The notes under the pieces were generated by a model. That model worked only from the letters and a program-made list of their open reading frames with translations, did not search any database and was not told the DNA's origin. The translations under genes and the position numbers were made by a program. From positions 40,441 to 104,440 of the forward strand of contig NZ_JACBNY010000006.1 in NCBI RefSeq assembly GCF_013449735.1: 64,000 nt of DNA. The letters are read 5' to 3'. This DNA is from Pseudolactococcus laudensis. GTDB lineage: Bacteria > Bacillota > Bacilli > Lactobacillales > Streptococcaceae. Below are positions 26,824 through 36,260 of this stretch, piece by piece (the first letter of the stretch is position 1; each line of letters opens with the position of its first letter).

Positions 26824-27414
26824 ATGACAACACGAAAAAATTCTCAAACTACAGTTTTTCTTCCCATCACCCAAAATAAAACAAAAAAAGTCATCTTAGC
26901 TGCGCTTTTCGCAGCACTCGCATACGTCTCAATTCAGTCGCTTCACGTTGCTATTTTTGCCCCGATTGGCGCACCATTTTTCCATGTTGGTAATGCCGTT
27001 GTGGCACTCGCGGCACTCTATTTAGGTTTTGGCTACGGTACTTTTTCAGGTGCTATTGGTCTTGCAATTTTTGATATTATCAATGGCTACGCTGTTGAAA
27101 TGCCTATTGTGTTTTTAGGTAACGTCTTAGTTGCTTTAACAATTCAGATTGTGTATAAAGCTTTGCAACAAGTCTTTTCCGATAAACTCTGGTTAGTCAC
27201 AATCGCTGTATCATCTGGTGTCTTGGTCAAACTATTAACAGATTTTTTAAAAGGCCTCATTCGTGCCTTAGTTGCTGGGGCTAGTTTAGAACCCGCAGCT
27301 GCTGCAGCCTTTACTTCTCTTCTTGCCACTGCCATTAACGGGATTGGCACAATTATTTTAGTGACACTTTTATATTTGCCACTGAAAACCATTCTTACCA
27401 AATTCGTTAAATAA
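26824..27414 (+). CDS. ECF transporter S component, second
   Basis: 196 aa with six hydrophobic segments. The segment KKVILAALFAALAYVSIQ resembles the AxxxA helix 1 used by S components to dock on EcfT. GAPFFHVGNAVVALAALYLG is the usual helix 2 region of the PdxU/HmpT group. It follows the first S component by 21 bases and GGAG, in the same operon. Two S components side by side suggest two related vitamers. Family B repeat begins five bases after the stop. Confidence 0.8.
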   Translation: MTTRKNSQTTVFLPITQNKTKKVILAALFAALAYVSIQSLHVAIFAPIGAPFFHVGNAVVALAALYLGFGYGTFSGAIGLAIFDIINGYAVEMPIVFLGNVLVALTIQIVYKALQQVFSDKLWLVTIAVSSGVLVKLLTDFLKGLIRALVAGASLEPAAAAAFTSLLATAINGIGTIILVTLLYLPLKTILTKFVK

Positions 27415-27418
27415 AAAG

Positions 27419-27705
27419 AGATTGGGACAAAAGTCTCTAACAAATATGTTGTTTTCATGCCAAATTCGCATTCTTTTGGCAAAACAATACGAAATCGGTA
27501 AGAAAATTGACATTTTTATGCGAAATTCGCATTCTTTTGCCAAAACAATACCCATTTGGTAAAAAACATTTACTATTTCGTGATAAACTGATATTCTTTC
27601 TGGAAAATTATGTGAATAAAAAAGCAGACTCAGACAATCAATTTGATTTTCTGAGTCTGCTTTTCTCTTTTAGTGACTGAGAGCTTTTGTCTCCGTCTCT
27701 TTTTT
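27419..27705 (+). repeat. Repeat family B, copy 3
   Basis: About 285 bases. Left end GATTGGGACAAAAGTCTC, two core units (CAAAACAATACGAAATCGGTA and CAAAACAATACCCATTTGG, about 62 bases apart). Right hairpin AAAGCAGACTCAG / CTGAGTCTGCTTT, then GAGCTTTTGTCTC. The terminal hairpin is well placed to terminate the ECF operon and, in the other direction, ridA. It lacks the extra 70-base stem module. Confidence 0.8.
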
Positions 27706-27799
27706 AGTTGACAATAATTTTATCTTCTAAAGTAGTTGCCAGCTATATATCAGCATCGGTAACGTGGTATCGTTGTATATTGTTTTTATCTCTAATAAT

Positions 27800-28186
27800 C
27801 TATTTCCCCAAATAAGCTATGACTTCAACTTCAACCAAAACATCTTTAGGTAATCTGGCAACTTCGACGGCTGAACGTGCTGGAAATTCTACACCAAAAG
27901 CTTTAGCATATTCAGTATTAAATGGTACGAAATTTGTCATATCACTCAAAAAACAAGTTGTCTTAACCACATGATTAAAGTCTGTACCAGCTTCGGCAAG
28001 AATCGCCCCAACATTTTTCATGACTTGTTGTGTTTGTTCAGTGATTGTCTCACCTACAATATCACCTGTTTTTGGGTCTAGTGGAATTTGACCTGATGCA
28101 AAAAGAAAATCACCGACAATTTTGCCCTGAACATAAGGCCCAATAGCTCCTGGTGCTTGGTCTGTTGCGATAGTTTTGATTGGCAT
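27800..28186 (-). CDS. ridA: RidA-family enamine/imine deaminase
   Basis: 128 aa from the ATG at 28186 (MPIKTIATDQAPGAIGPY), preceded by AGAGGAG eight bases away. Hydrolyses reactive 2-aminoacrylate-type imines released by PLP enzymes. The catalytic Arg lies in PARSAVEVARLP (about residue 105). Gly and Ser residues near LFASGQIPLDP match the family. Full length. A CodY-like box lies 57 bases upstream. Confidence 0.93.
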   Translation of the reverse strand: MPIKTIATDQAPGAIGPYVQGKIVGDFLFASGQIPLDPKTGDIVGETITEQTQQVMKNVGAILAEAGTDFNHVVKTTCFLSDMTNFVPFNTEYAKAFGVEFPARSAVEVARLPKDVLVEVEVIAYLGK

Positions 28187-28242
28187 AATATTTCTCCTCT
28201 GATACATCATATTTTGATATAGTACTTGTTCCTAGTATAACA

Positions 28243-28257
28243 AATTATCAGAAAATT
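28243..28257 (-). promoter_or_regulatory. CodY-box-like sequence upstream of ridA
   Basis: AATTATCAGAAAATT differs from the CodY consensus AATTTTCWGAAAATT at one base. It suggests branched-chain amino-acid/CodY control of ridA, whose substrates come from amino-acid metabolism. Confidence 0.45.
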
Positions 28258-28319
28258 GTGTCAAAAAGAACAATAAAAAAAGTAGATGTTTTTCAACAGC
28301 CACTATTTTTATTAAATCA

Positions 28320-29213
28320 TTAATTACCAACAGAGGCCATAAAACTTGCCTCTGTTTGACCATAAGATACGCGGACACGATTAAGGGCAAAGAGACCATT
28401 TGCACTACTAGCAAGACCTGGATTAGTCGTTAAGCCAAGCTTATAGCCAGCCGCTTCAGCAAGTCCAGCAGTTTCAGTGTTATAGCGCCCTGCCGGATAA
28501 CAAATGACAGACGTGTCTTGGTGTAACAAATTATCCAGATACTTCTTAGAATCAACCAATTCAGCATTGGCCGCTTCATTACTTGAATATTCCAAATCTG
28601 GATGACTAACGGTATGACTACCGACAGACATGAGCGGATTGGCTTTCAAATCTGACAACATCACATCCGTCATCGTATCTTCATTCCCCAAATTTCCGGT
28701 AATAATGAAGAAACTGCCTTTCATCCCAAGTGCCGTGAGAATCGGCATGGCCGTATCATGCGCATTTTTGTAACCATCATCAAAAGTCACCCAGACAATT
28801 TTTTCTGCTGGCTTTTCATTGGTCGTCAAGACACGATAGGCTTCCTCAGGACTCAAAGTATAATATCCAGCATTCTTGAGTGCAGTCATCTCCATTTTAA
28901 ATTCATCAGCCGGTACAAATAAGGTATTGCCATCAACAACATCTGCAATGTGATGATACATCAAAATTGGAAACTCGATTGGCGTATCAGACTTGACCCA
29001 TTTGTGTTCTGGTTTCGCTTGTTCTTGCTCACTAGATGTCGACGACTTAGCTTTCTCACTGCTTTCACCAACGACCTTATCAGCCACAGATTTTGTCACT
29101 TTTATCGGTCGATTTTCAAGCCTTGCTGATTTTCCTGATACCATTTTGAAAAAAATCATACCAACTAAGGCAACTAGTATGACTACAATCGAAATTTGTA
29201 ACACTTTTTTCAT
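28320..29213 (-). CDS. Membrane-anchored polysaccharide deacetylase
   Basis: 297 aa. Residues 1-27 form an uncleaved signal anchor, and residues 30-75 are a Ser/Glu/Lys-rich linker. The NodB homology domain covers about 85-295. The catalytic Asp pair is in VWVTFDDGYKNA, zinc ligands in GSHTVSHPDLE, and the Arg/Tyr motif in CYPAGRYN. It probably deacetylates extracellular N-acetylhexosamine polymers such as peptidoglycan or exopolysaccharide. Lies 17 bases downstream of asnS on the same strand. Confidence 0.88.
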   Translation of the reverse strand: MKKVLQISIVVILVALVGMIFFKMVSGKSARLENRPIKVTKSVADKVVGESSEKAKSSTSSEQEQAKPEHKWVKSDTPIEFPILMYHHIADVVDGNTLFVPADEFKMEMTALKNAGYYTLSPEEAYRVLTTNEKPAEKIVWVTFDDGYKNAHDTAMPILTALGMKGSFFIITGNLGNEDTMTDVMLSDLKANPLMSVGSHTVSHPDLEYSSNEAANAELVDSKKYLDNLLHQDTSVICYPAGRYNTETAGLAEAAGYKLGLTTNPGLASSANGLFALNRVRVSYGQTEASFMASVGN

Positions 29214-29229
29214 ATTGGTTGATTTCCCC

Positions 29230-30567
29230 TTAAGGTTTCAAACGGTGGAGGAGACGTGGAAACGGAATCGCTTCGCGGATATGTTCATTGCCTGTGATCC
29301 AAGTCACTGCACGTTCTAATCCGAGTCCAAATCCTGAGTGTGGCACACTACCATATTTGCGAAGGTCGAGATACCAAGCGTATTCTTCTTCTGATAGACC
29401 AAATTCAACTAATTTGGCTTTGAGATACTCATAGTCTGTCGCACGCTCACTACCACCAATGATTTCGCCATAACCTTCTGGTGCTAACAAATCAGCACAG
29501 ATGACCACATCATCACGTGTTGGATGTGGTTTCATATAGAAGGCTTTGATCGCTTTTGGATAGTTGAGGATGAAGGTCGGCACACCGAAATGATTTGAAA
29601 TCCATGTTTCATGCGGTGAGCCAAAGTCATCTCCCCATTCGATTTTTTCATAGTCATTATCAGCCTGATGCTCTTGTAACAAAGCGACAGCATCGTCGTA
29701 AGTAATCTTTTTAAATGGTGTCTCGATGTATTTTTCAAGCACTGTTACATCACGGTCAAGCTCATTTAATGCATAGCTTTGATTGTCTATGACAGCCTTG
29801 ATAATGTGTTTCACATAAGCTTCTTGGACGTCAAGAGATTCTTCATGTGTCGTGAAAGCCATCTCAGGCTCAATCATCCAGAACTCTGTCAAATGACGAC
29901 GTGTTTTCGATTTTTCAGCACGGAAAGTTGGCCCAAAGGTAAAGACTTTGCCAAAGGCCATAGCACCTGCCTCAGCATAGAGCTGACCAGTTTGTGACAA
30001 GAAAGCAGGCTGACCAAAGTAGTCAGTTTCAAACAATTCTGTCGTCCCTTCTGGTGCTGAGCCTGTTAAAATCGGGCTATCAATCTTGATAAAGCCACGC
30101 GCATTGAAAAATTCATAAGTCGCACGAATAATTTCATTTCTGACAAGCATAATCGCATGTTGTTTACGGCTACGCAACCATAAATGACGATTATCCATAA
30201 GGAAGTCTGTTCCGTGGTCCTTAGGTGTGATTGGGTAATCCACAGATTCACCAATGACCTCAATATCTGTCACATCAAGTTCGTAGCCAAATTTGCTACG
30301 ATCATCAGCTTTAACAGTCCCTGTAATTTTCACAGAAGTTTCTTGCGCTAAATGTTTGATGATATCAAACTTAGCAAGGCCTTCTTCTTCGCCAAATTTT
30401 TCAATGAAATTTGGTTTGAAAGCAACTGCTTGAAAATAAGCTGTCCCATCACGCAATTGTAAGAAAGCAATCTTACCCTTCCCTGATTTATTGGCTACCC
30501 AAGCGCCAATTGTGATTTCTTGATCGACATAATTTTTAACGTCAACGATTGATACAAAGTTTCCCAT
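29230..30567 (-). CDS. asnS: Asparaginyl-tRNA synthetase
   Basis: 445-aa class IIb aminoacyl-tRNA synthetase. The OB-fold anticodon-binding domain covers about 1-115. Motif 2 is [19 protein letters not shown]. Motif 3 is [12 protein letters not shown] near the C-terminus. Full length. It belongs to the conserved dinG-ypmB-aspB-asnS gene order of Firmicutes, here interrupted by a VOC gene and a tandem repeat. No T-box is seen upstream. Confidence 0.97.
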   Translation of the reverse strand: MGNFVSIVDVKNYVDQEITIGAWVANKSGKGKIAFLQLRDGTAYFQAVAFKPNFIEKFGEEEGLAKFDIIKHLAQETSVKITGTVKADDRSKFGYELDVTDIEVIGESVDYPITPKDHGTDFLMDNRHLWLRSRKQHAIMLVRNEIIRATYEFFNARGFIKIDSPILTGSAPEGTTELFETDYFGQPAFLSQTGQLYAEAGAMAFGKVFTFGPTFRAEKSKTRRHLTEFWMIEPEMAFTTHEESLDVQEAYVKHIIKAVIDNQSYALNELDRDVTVLEKYIETPFKKITYDDAVALLQEHQADNDYEKIEWGDDFGSPHETWISNHFGVPTFILNYPKAIKAFYMKPHPTRDDVVICADLLAPEGYGEIIGGSERATDYEYLKAKLVEFGLSEEEYAWYLDLRKYGSVPHSGFGLGLERAVTWITGNEHIREAIPFPRLLHRLKP

Positions 30568-30583
30568 TTTTTCTATTTCCTAC

Positions 30584-30773
30584 TTTCTGCGCTTTCATTT
30601 CATGAAAGCTTGAAACTTGACCTCCGCTGGCGCGCCGTCCAAGCTGGGTCATTCACGAACTATCGTCCGTTCAAAGTCTTTCTGCGCTTCCATTTCGTGA
30701 AAGCTTGAAACTTGACCTCCGCTGGCGCGCCGTCCAAACTGGGTCATTCACGAACTACGTCCGTTCAAAGTCT
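30584..30773 (-). repeat. Repeat family A, two tandem copies in asnS leader
   Basis: Two nearly identical units with a 95-base period (GCTTGAAACTTGACC at 30608 and 30703). Each contains GCTGGCGCGCCGTCCAA, CTGGGTCATTCACGAAC and CGTCCGTTCAAAGTCT. It fills the gap between the VOC gene and asnS and ends just before the asnS ribosome site. The single copy at 5933 has the same relation to its gene. Confidence 0.85.
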
Positions 30774-30782
30774 CAACTAAAA

Positions 30783-31148
30783 TTATTTTACTTCACAAAC
30801 TGCATAATAATGGCCATCCGGGTCTGCAAAATTAAAGACACGACCTAAACCTGGTGCTACTACAATTTCACCAACTGCATCACTTACCTCTGTCACTTTA
30901 GCATGCAAGGCATCAAAGTCATTGGCTTGAAACATGAGTGATGCCACATTGTCAACAACTTCTGGTGAGACTTCACGGATGAATGCTTTAGCATACAAAT
31001 TCAGCGTAACTTGACTATCTGCGGCAGGTTTAATTGTCGCTGCGTTATCATCTATTTTTTGACCGACAAAGCCGATCCCTTGCCAAAAGTTTAAAGCATC
31101 GTTGATATTTTCAACATAGAGCATGATAGCTAATTCTGATTGAAACAT
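30783..31148 (-). CDS. VOC-family (glyoxalase/bleomycin-resistance-like) protein
   Basis: 121 aa with the paired beta-alpha-beta-beta-beta modules of the vicinal oxygen chelate fold. ELAIMLYVENINDALNFWQGIGF starts module 1 and FNFADPDGHYYAVCEV ends module 2. Members are metal-dependent lyases, dioxygenases or binding proteins; the exact role is unclear. It lies between aspB and asnS, an order normally without this gene. Confidence 0.82.
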   Translation of the reverse strand: MFQSELAIMLYVENINDALNFWQGIGFVGQKIDDNAATIKPAADSQVTLNLYAKAFIREVSPEVVDNVASLMFQANDFDALHAKVTEVSDAVGEIVVAPGLGRVFNFADPDGHYYAVCEVK

Positions 31149-31174
31149 CCTATGCGCCTCTTTTCATTTCTAAT

Positions 31175-32353
31175 TTAGGCTGTCATATATGCTTTAAGGC
31201 GATTGACAGCATCTACTAAAGTTGCCATATCTGTTGCGTAACTCATTCGAAGATTGTCGTCAGCACCAAATCCAGCACCTGTTACAACGGCAACACCAGT
31301 TTCTTCTAAGATATCATCACAAAAAGCTGTAACATCTGTAAAGCCTTTGATTGCCATAGCTTTGGCTACCTTTGGAAAGAGGTAAAACGCCCCTTGTGGT
31401 TTGATAGTTTCAAAGCCAGGAATTTCATTGACTAACGGATAAATCGTATTTAAACGTTGTTCAAATTCTGCCCGCATGGTTTCAATGGCGGTTTGGTCTC
31501 CAGTTAAGGCTTCAATCGCTGCGTACTGAGCAACTGCCGACGGATTAGATGTCGTCTGGCTGACGATTTTACTCATGGCACTGATAATCTCAGGATTGCC
31601 GACGGCAAAACCAATCCGCCAACCTGTCATAGCATAAGTCTTTGAAACGCCATTGATAATCAAAGTCTGGTTTTTAATGGCATCTGAAAGGCTAGAGATT
31701 GGTGTAAAGGCATTACCATTATACACCAATCGGCCATAGATATCATCGGCCAAGATTAAAACATCATTGTCTACTGCCCAATTCCCAATGGCGCGCAATT
31801 CGTCTGAGGTATAAATCATACCTGTCGGATTTGAGGGTGAATTAAGGATTAAAACGCGCGTTTGAGGCGTTTTGAGGGTATCAAGTTGGTCAACCGTTAC
31901 TTTAAAGTCTGTTTCTTGTGTTCCAACGGCAAAGACTGGCACACCACCGACCATTTTAATCTGATCTGCGTAACTTACCCAGTAGGGTGTTGGAATGATA
32001 ACTTCATCACCAGCATCTAAGACACTCGCAAAGAAAGCATAGAGGGCAAATTTCGCACCAGTTGTCACAACAACTTCTTGACGCGCAACACCATAGCCAT
32101 AGTATTTTTCGAAATAAGTACCAACAGCATCTTTAAGTTCAGGTAAACCGCCTGCTTGGGTATAGAAACTTGCTTTTCCTGAATCAATCGCTGCTTTTGC
32201 TGCTGCTGCGATATTATCAGGTGTTGTAAAATCAGGTTCACCAATGGTTAGCATCAGAATATCTCTGCCTTGCGTTTGCAACTCCTTAGCACGCGCAGAG
32301 GCTGCTAGTGTCACCGATTCTTCTAAATTATTGACTAGGCTTGATAATTTCAT
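31175..32353 (-). CDS. aspB: Aspartate/aromatic aminotransferase, fold type I
   Basis: 392 aa PLP enzyme. Substrate/PLP motifs: ITPYWVSY-like PTPYWVSY, NSPSNPTGMIY (about 170), and the PLP Lys in NGVSKTYAMTGWRIGF (about 238). ADDIYGRLVY and RMSYAT (Arg for the alpha-carboxylate) match subfamily I-gamma/AspB. It transfers the amino group between aspartate and 2-oxoglutarate. Synteny with dinG, ypmB and asnS supports AspB. Confidence 0.92.
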   Translation of the reverse strand: MKLSSLVNNLEESVTLAASARAKELQTQGRDILMLTIGEPDFTTPDNIAAAAKAAIDSGKASFYTQAGGLPELKDAVGTYFEKYYGYGVARQEVVVTTGAKFALYAFFASVLDAGDEVIIPTPYWVSYADQIKMVGGVPVFAVGTQETDFKVTVDQLDTLKTPQTRVLILNSPSNPTGMIYTSDELRAIGNWAVDNDVLILADDIYGRLVYNGNAFTPISSLSDAIKNQTLIINGVSKTYAMTGWRIGFAVGNPEIISAMSKIVSQTTSNPSAVAQYAAIEALTGDQTAIETMRAEFEQRLNTIYPLVNEIPGFETIKPQGAFYLFPKVAKAMAIKGFTDVTAFCDDILEETGVAVVTGAGFGADDNLRMSYATDMATLVDAVNRLKAYMTA

Positions 32354-32531
32354 AAGGTATCCTCTCCCAACTTGAACTACAAAAATTTGCGATTACCTAG
32401 AATTATACCAAAAATACCTTGAAAAATCAGCCTTTCCTTGCGATATTCTCAATTTATTCTCAAATACAAAGGCATCCTTTAACACATTACTATTTTTAAT
32501 ATTACTTTGATGTTTTATGCCTTGTATGACT

Positions 32532-32954
32532 TTAACCTTTTATTTTTTCACCGGTATCAAAAGCATACAAGACCATATCTTTAGTTTGCCAAGCGACTTT
32601 ACCATCGTAAAGGGTCAATGCTGCTGTTTTTTCAGTTAAATCACTTTTATTATCTGCTAGTTTGACTACTTTAATCTCACCACCCTTAGCAGGCATTAAA
32701 ACACCCAGTGCTTCTCCTTTACTATCTTGACCAATGAGACTATAAGTCGTTGTCAACGTCGTCGTGATTTCAAAATTCGTAACTTCTTTGACAGGTGTTT
32801 TTGCTTTGGCAAGGCTAATAGCATCTGACTTAGCACGACTGTAAGGACTCATAGCTTGCATATAAAAGAAGATTGTACCAATCAAAAGAGACAGGATAAT
32901 TAATAGCACACCAATCCAAATTTGACTGATTTTTGTCATTCGTTTTTTCCTCAT
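32532..32954 (-). CDS. ypmB: YpmB-like membrane-anchored protein
   Basis: 140 aa with a single N-terminal transmembrane segment (about 12-32) and an extracytoplasmic PepSY-like domain (SDAISLAKAKTPVKEV). The function is unknown. Gene order dinG-ypmB-aspB is conserved in Bacillales and Lactobacillales and supports the name. Starts at the ATG 32954 after AAAGG; a second ATG five codons in (32939) is also well served by GAGG. It lies 16 bases after dinG. Confidence 0.78.
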   Translation of the reverse strand: MRKKRMTKISQIWIGVLLIILSLLIGTIFFYMQAMSPYSRAKSDAISLAKAKTPVKEVTNFEITTTLTTTYSLIGQDSKGEALGVLMPAKGGEIKVVKLADNKSDLTEKTAALTLYDGKVAWQTKDMVLYAFDTGEKIKG

Positions 32955-32970
32955 AACTGCCTTTCTTATA

Positions 32971-35313
32971 CTACAAAAAATCTTTTGTTTCTTGTAAAAT
33001 ATCCTCTATCTTGGCAAAATCCACACGACTGGCTTGTCGTAAATTTTTGACCATTTTTTTGGCGTAGGTTTTACCTGCCAAGCGTTTGTCGAGGATAACG
33101 ACCACTGATTTTTGGTCTTTTCGACGGTTAACACGTCCAATTGCTTGTTTGAGTTGCAAGGTTGCCAAAGGGACAGAAAAATCATAGAAGGGATTCTTGA
33201 ACCGCTTGGCATATTTTCGAATTAAAATATCATCAGGGACTGTAAATGGCAGTCTCGTCACAAGCAAAATGAGCTCATCTTGTCGTTCAAAATCGACACC
33301 TTCCCAGAATTTTTTACTTCCCAAGAGAATAGCCCGTGCACGCTCATCAAATTTTTTCTTAATTCGACTGGCATCCCCTGATGCATCAGCTTGGAGAAAG
33401 TCAACTCCCGCTGCTTCTAAAGCTTGCGCTGTTAGCGCAAGGCTATCATTGCTCGTAAACAAGACAACCATTGGCTTGCCAAGTTTTGCGAATGTTTGCA
33501 CTCGTTCAGCAATAAAATTAGCGTAGGCTTCTGGTGAGAGACTTGTAATATCGGCACTGTCTGTTGCCACAAAAACTTGCTGATTATCGTTTTTTTCCTG
33601 GGGCATGGTGTCAAAGGTGTAATCAGTAAAACCTAAAAGCTCTGGAAAAACAGCCTTTTTATCCGACATAGACAAGGTTGCGCCAATCAAATAAGTCTTG
33701 GTTTGTTGGGGAATCATGGCCGCAAAATTTAGAAAGTCTGTTGGGCTAGACTTGAGCACATGATTTTGAATCCAGACAAAATCTTCCGGATTGGCAAGGA
33801 CATCTGTAATCGCTGTTAGACCTAGTTCTTGCGCATCCAAACGGATTTTATCAATATTTAGTTGTCGCCGTGACAACTGATGCGTGAGACTTTCTAACAA
33901 TCGTTTATGTAACTGCGAGGTATGACGGTTGACTTTGACAAGCTCATCTAAGAGTTTAACTGATTTTTGTTGCGCATTTTCTAAAACAGAAAAGAGTTGT
34001 TGCGCTTCATCCACTACTAAAACTTTATCTTCAAACATCTCTGTTTGGTCTGCTATTCGTTCCGCTAAATAAGCATGGTTCATAACAATGACCTGAGCAT
34101 TCTCAGCTTTCTTCTGCGTTAACTGCCAAAAATCTTGCTCAAAATAGAGTTGTCCTGGACTCACAACGCCCGTATGACGAATGCTATCCAGATAAGCATG
34201 ACTAGTCATCGTGAGACTCAATTCATCGAGTTCCCCTGTTTTTGTCTCTGTCAGCCATACTAGCACTTTCATCTTGAATATTTCAAAATTTTTGCCTTCA
34301 TCTGCTCTATACAGTAATTTGCTGAATTTCTCTAATGAAATATAGTTGGCTGTTCCGAGTACTTTAGCAAAGTTAACACCAAATTTCGCCTTAAAAATAG
34401 GGGCTAAATCCTGCATGAGTTGATCCTGTAAGATTTTCGTCGGCACTGACAAAATCAGCTTTTTGCCTTGACCTAATAGTGTCAATAAATATGCATAGGT
34501 CTTTCCGATGCCTGTTGGCGCTTCAATGAAAGACGCAGCATCATCTGCAAGCCGTGCCTTCACCACTTCCGCAAAAGCTTTTTGTTGCGGGCGTTCTGTT
34601 AAGTTAAGCATCTTCAAATTTTGTCTAAAATTCTTTTTGACTAAATTTTTATTTTCCGCAAAATAAGGTTTCAATGTCGAGATATGATTGACCTTAATCA
34701 TATCGGCATGCTTGCGCTTGGCTTCTGGTAGCTGTTCAGTGATGACAACTTTTGTTTCATAGATGAGATTATCAGCGTGCTGCTCAATTTCTGTCAAAAC
34801 ATTTTTGGGTAGATGACGCATTTTTTCTTGCAGTTTAATCAAAAGTTTGGCTGTCGCATAGGCATCCGAAAGTGCTTCATGTGGTTTATCATGCTGCAAG
34901 TTCAGAACACGCGAGAGTGTCTCTAGTCCATACTTCTCCAGAGTTGGGAAGAAAACCCTTGCCAGTTCGACCGTGTCGACTCTAGGCATATCAAGGTTAA
35001 CACCATGTTGCGCAAAGGTATGAGCTAAGAGATGATAGTCGAATTTCACATTATGCGCGACAAAAACACAGTTTTTCAGGATAGCTGCAACGTCAGAGAG
35101 GACATCATAAAAATCAGGCGCGGCCTGAGCTTGAGCCGTTGAGATGCCTGTTAACATGGAGATATGGTAATCCAACGTCTCATGTGGATTGACGTCAGTT
35201 TGATAGGTTTGTATGATTTTGCCGTTTTCGACCACGGCAATACCAATTTGGATAATTTTACTCGTGTGGCTAGCGCTTGTTGCCTCTAAATCCACTACTG
35301 CGTATTTGGTCAT
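32971..35313 (-). CDS. dinG: DinG-family helicase with N-terminal exonuclease domain
   Basis: 780 aa. Residues 1-165 form a DEDDh exonuclease (VVDLEATSA, then HNVKFDYHLL and HEALSDAYAT), as in Gram-positive DinG. The rest is an XPD-like SF2 domain: Walker A EAPTGIGKTYAYL (about 268), DEAQ box VVDEAQQLF, motif V GSKKFWEGVDF, motif VI QAIGRVNRRK. The Fe-S cysteines of E. coli DinG are not apparent, as usual for this group, so it may act mainly as a 3'-5' nuclease. Confidence 0.93.
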   Translation of the reverse strand: MTKYAVVDLEATSASHTSKIIQIGIAVVENGKIIQTYQTDVNPHETLDYHISMLTGISTAQAQAAPDFYDVLSDVAAILKNCVFVAHNVKFDYHLLAHTFAQHGVNLDMPRVDTVELARVFFPTLEKYGLETLSRVLNLQHDKPHEALSDAYATAKLLIKLQEKMRHLPKNVLTEIEQHADNLIYETKVVITEQLPEAKRKHADMIKVNHISTLKPYFAENKNLVKKNFRQNLKMLNLTERPQQKAFAEVVKARLADDAASFIEAPTGIGKTYAYLLTLLGQGKKLILSVPTKILQDQLMQDLAPIFKAKFGVNFAKVLGTANYISLEKFSKLLYRADEGKNFEIFKMKVLVWLTETKTGELDELSLTMTSHAYLDSIRHTGVVSPGQLYFEQDFWQLTQKKAENAQVIVMNHAYLAERIADQTEMFEDKVLVVDEAQQLFSVLENAQQKSVKLLDELVKVNRHTSQLHKRLLESLTHQLSRRQLNIDKIRLDAQELGLTAITDVLANPEDFVWIQNHVLKSSPTDFLNFAAMIPQQTKTYLIGATLSMSDKKAVFPELLGFTDYTFDTMPQEKNDNQQVFVATDSADITSLSPEAYANFIAERVQTFAKLGKPMVVLFTSNDSLALTAQALEAAGVDFLQADASGDASRIKKKFDERARAILLGSKKFWEGVDFERQDELILLVTRLPFTVPDDILIRKYAKRFKNPFYDFSVPLATLQLKQAIGRVNRRKDQKSVVVILDKRLAGKTYAKKMVKNLRQASRVDFAKIEDILQETKDFL

Positions 35314-35454
35314 AATTTTCGTTTTCTATCTATAAATAAGTTAAATCCATTATAACATATATTGTTTTTTGATATAATGAGGGAAACAAGCAATAACAAG
35401 AAAAATCACTTGCTACGGCTTTATTCTAACGTGATACATCTCAAAGGAGTTTTT

Positions 35455-36093
35455 ATGAACATTAAAATGATTACTAATCCTATCGCCTATGAAAATACTT
35501 ACTTTCTATCCAACGATGAGGCAACACTCGTCATCGATCCAGGTAACGACACGGACACGATTCTCAGCGTTATCCGAGACCTCGATAAGCCTGTCGCAGC
35601 GATTCTTTTGACCCACACCCATTACGACCATATTATGAGTGTCGAGGCTGTTCGTGAGGCAACTGGCGCACCAGTTTATGTCAGCCCACTCGAGGCCGAT
35701 TGGCTCTACACACCAACACTTAACCTCTCAGGATTACCGCGTCATGAACATGATTTACCCAATGTCGTGGTCAATGCTGCAGAACACACTTTTTCAGAAG
35801 GCACAGCTTATCACATCGGTGGCTTTGACTTCACTGTCCTTGCAACACCTGGTCACTCCCAGGGTGGTGTTTCTTTCGTTTTTGAGAAGGAAGAGATTGT
35901 CTTTACAGGAGATGCCCTTTTCTCAGGTACCATTGGTAGAACTGATTTGAACACTGGCGATATAGAAGTACTTAAACACTCTATCCGCACGCAACTCTTT
36001 ACATTACCTGATAATTACCGTGTCTTTCCCGGACATGGCCCACAAACTAGAATTGGTGCTGAAAAACTGCACAATCCGTTTTTCTTAGATTAA
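35455..36093 (+). CDS. MBL-fold hydrolase, glyoxalase II-like
   Basis: 212 aa from the ATG at 35455, chosen for AAAGGAG five bases upstream; upstream in-frame codons are leader. Metallo-beta-lactamase motif HTHYDH (about 53-58), a later His in ATPGHSQGG, an Asp in FTGDALFSGTIGRTD and the final HGPQT. Two-metal hydrolase of thioesters such as lactoylglutathione analogues; the true substrate is unknown. -10 TATAAT at 35373-35378, divergent from dinG. Confidence 0.88.
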   Translation: MNIKMITNPIAYENTYFLSNDEATLVIDPGNDTDTILSVIRDLDKPVAAILLTHTHYDHIMSVEAVREATGAPVYVSPLEADWLYTPTLNLSGLPRHEHDLPNVVVNAAEHTFSEGTAYHIGGFDFTVLATPGHSQGGVSFVFEKEEIVFTGDALFSGTIGRTDLNTGDIEVLKHSIRTQLFTLPDNYRVFPGHGPQTRIGAEKLHNPFFLD

Positions 36094-36096
36094 GTC

Positions 36097-36127
36097 AATA
36101 AACAGTAGTCAATAGCTGCTGTTTATT
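36097..36127 (+). terminator. Hairpin after MBL hydrolase gene
   Basis: AATAAACAG (36097-36105) and CTGTTTATT (36119-36127) with a 13-base loop; T-rich 3' arm but short tail. Confidence 0.55.
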
Positions 36128-36260
36128 TGATTCCCTAACTTTTCTTTCATCATTCTAAACACTATTTATCAATAAACCGACAATTAAATCTTTTACATGT
36201 TATACTGAGCATAGCGTCCTTACTAGAAACCATCAGTAGGCGTCCCTCGAATGGAGACTC

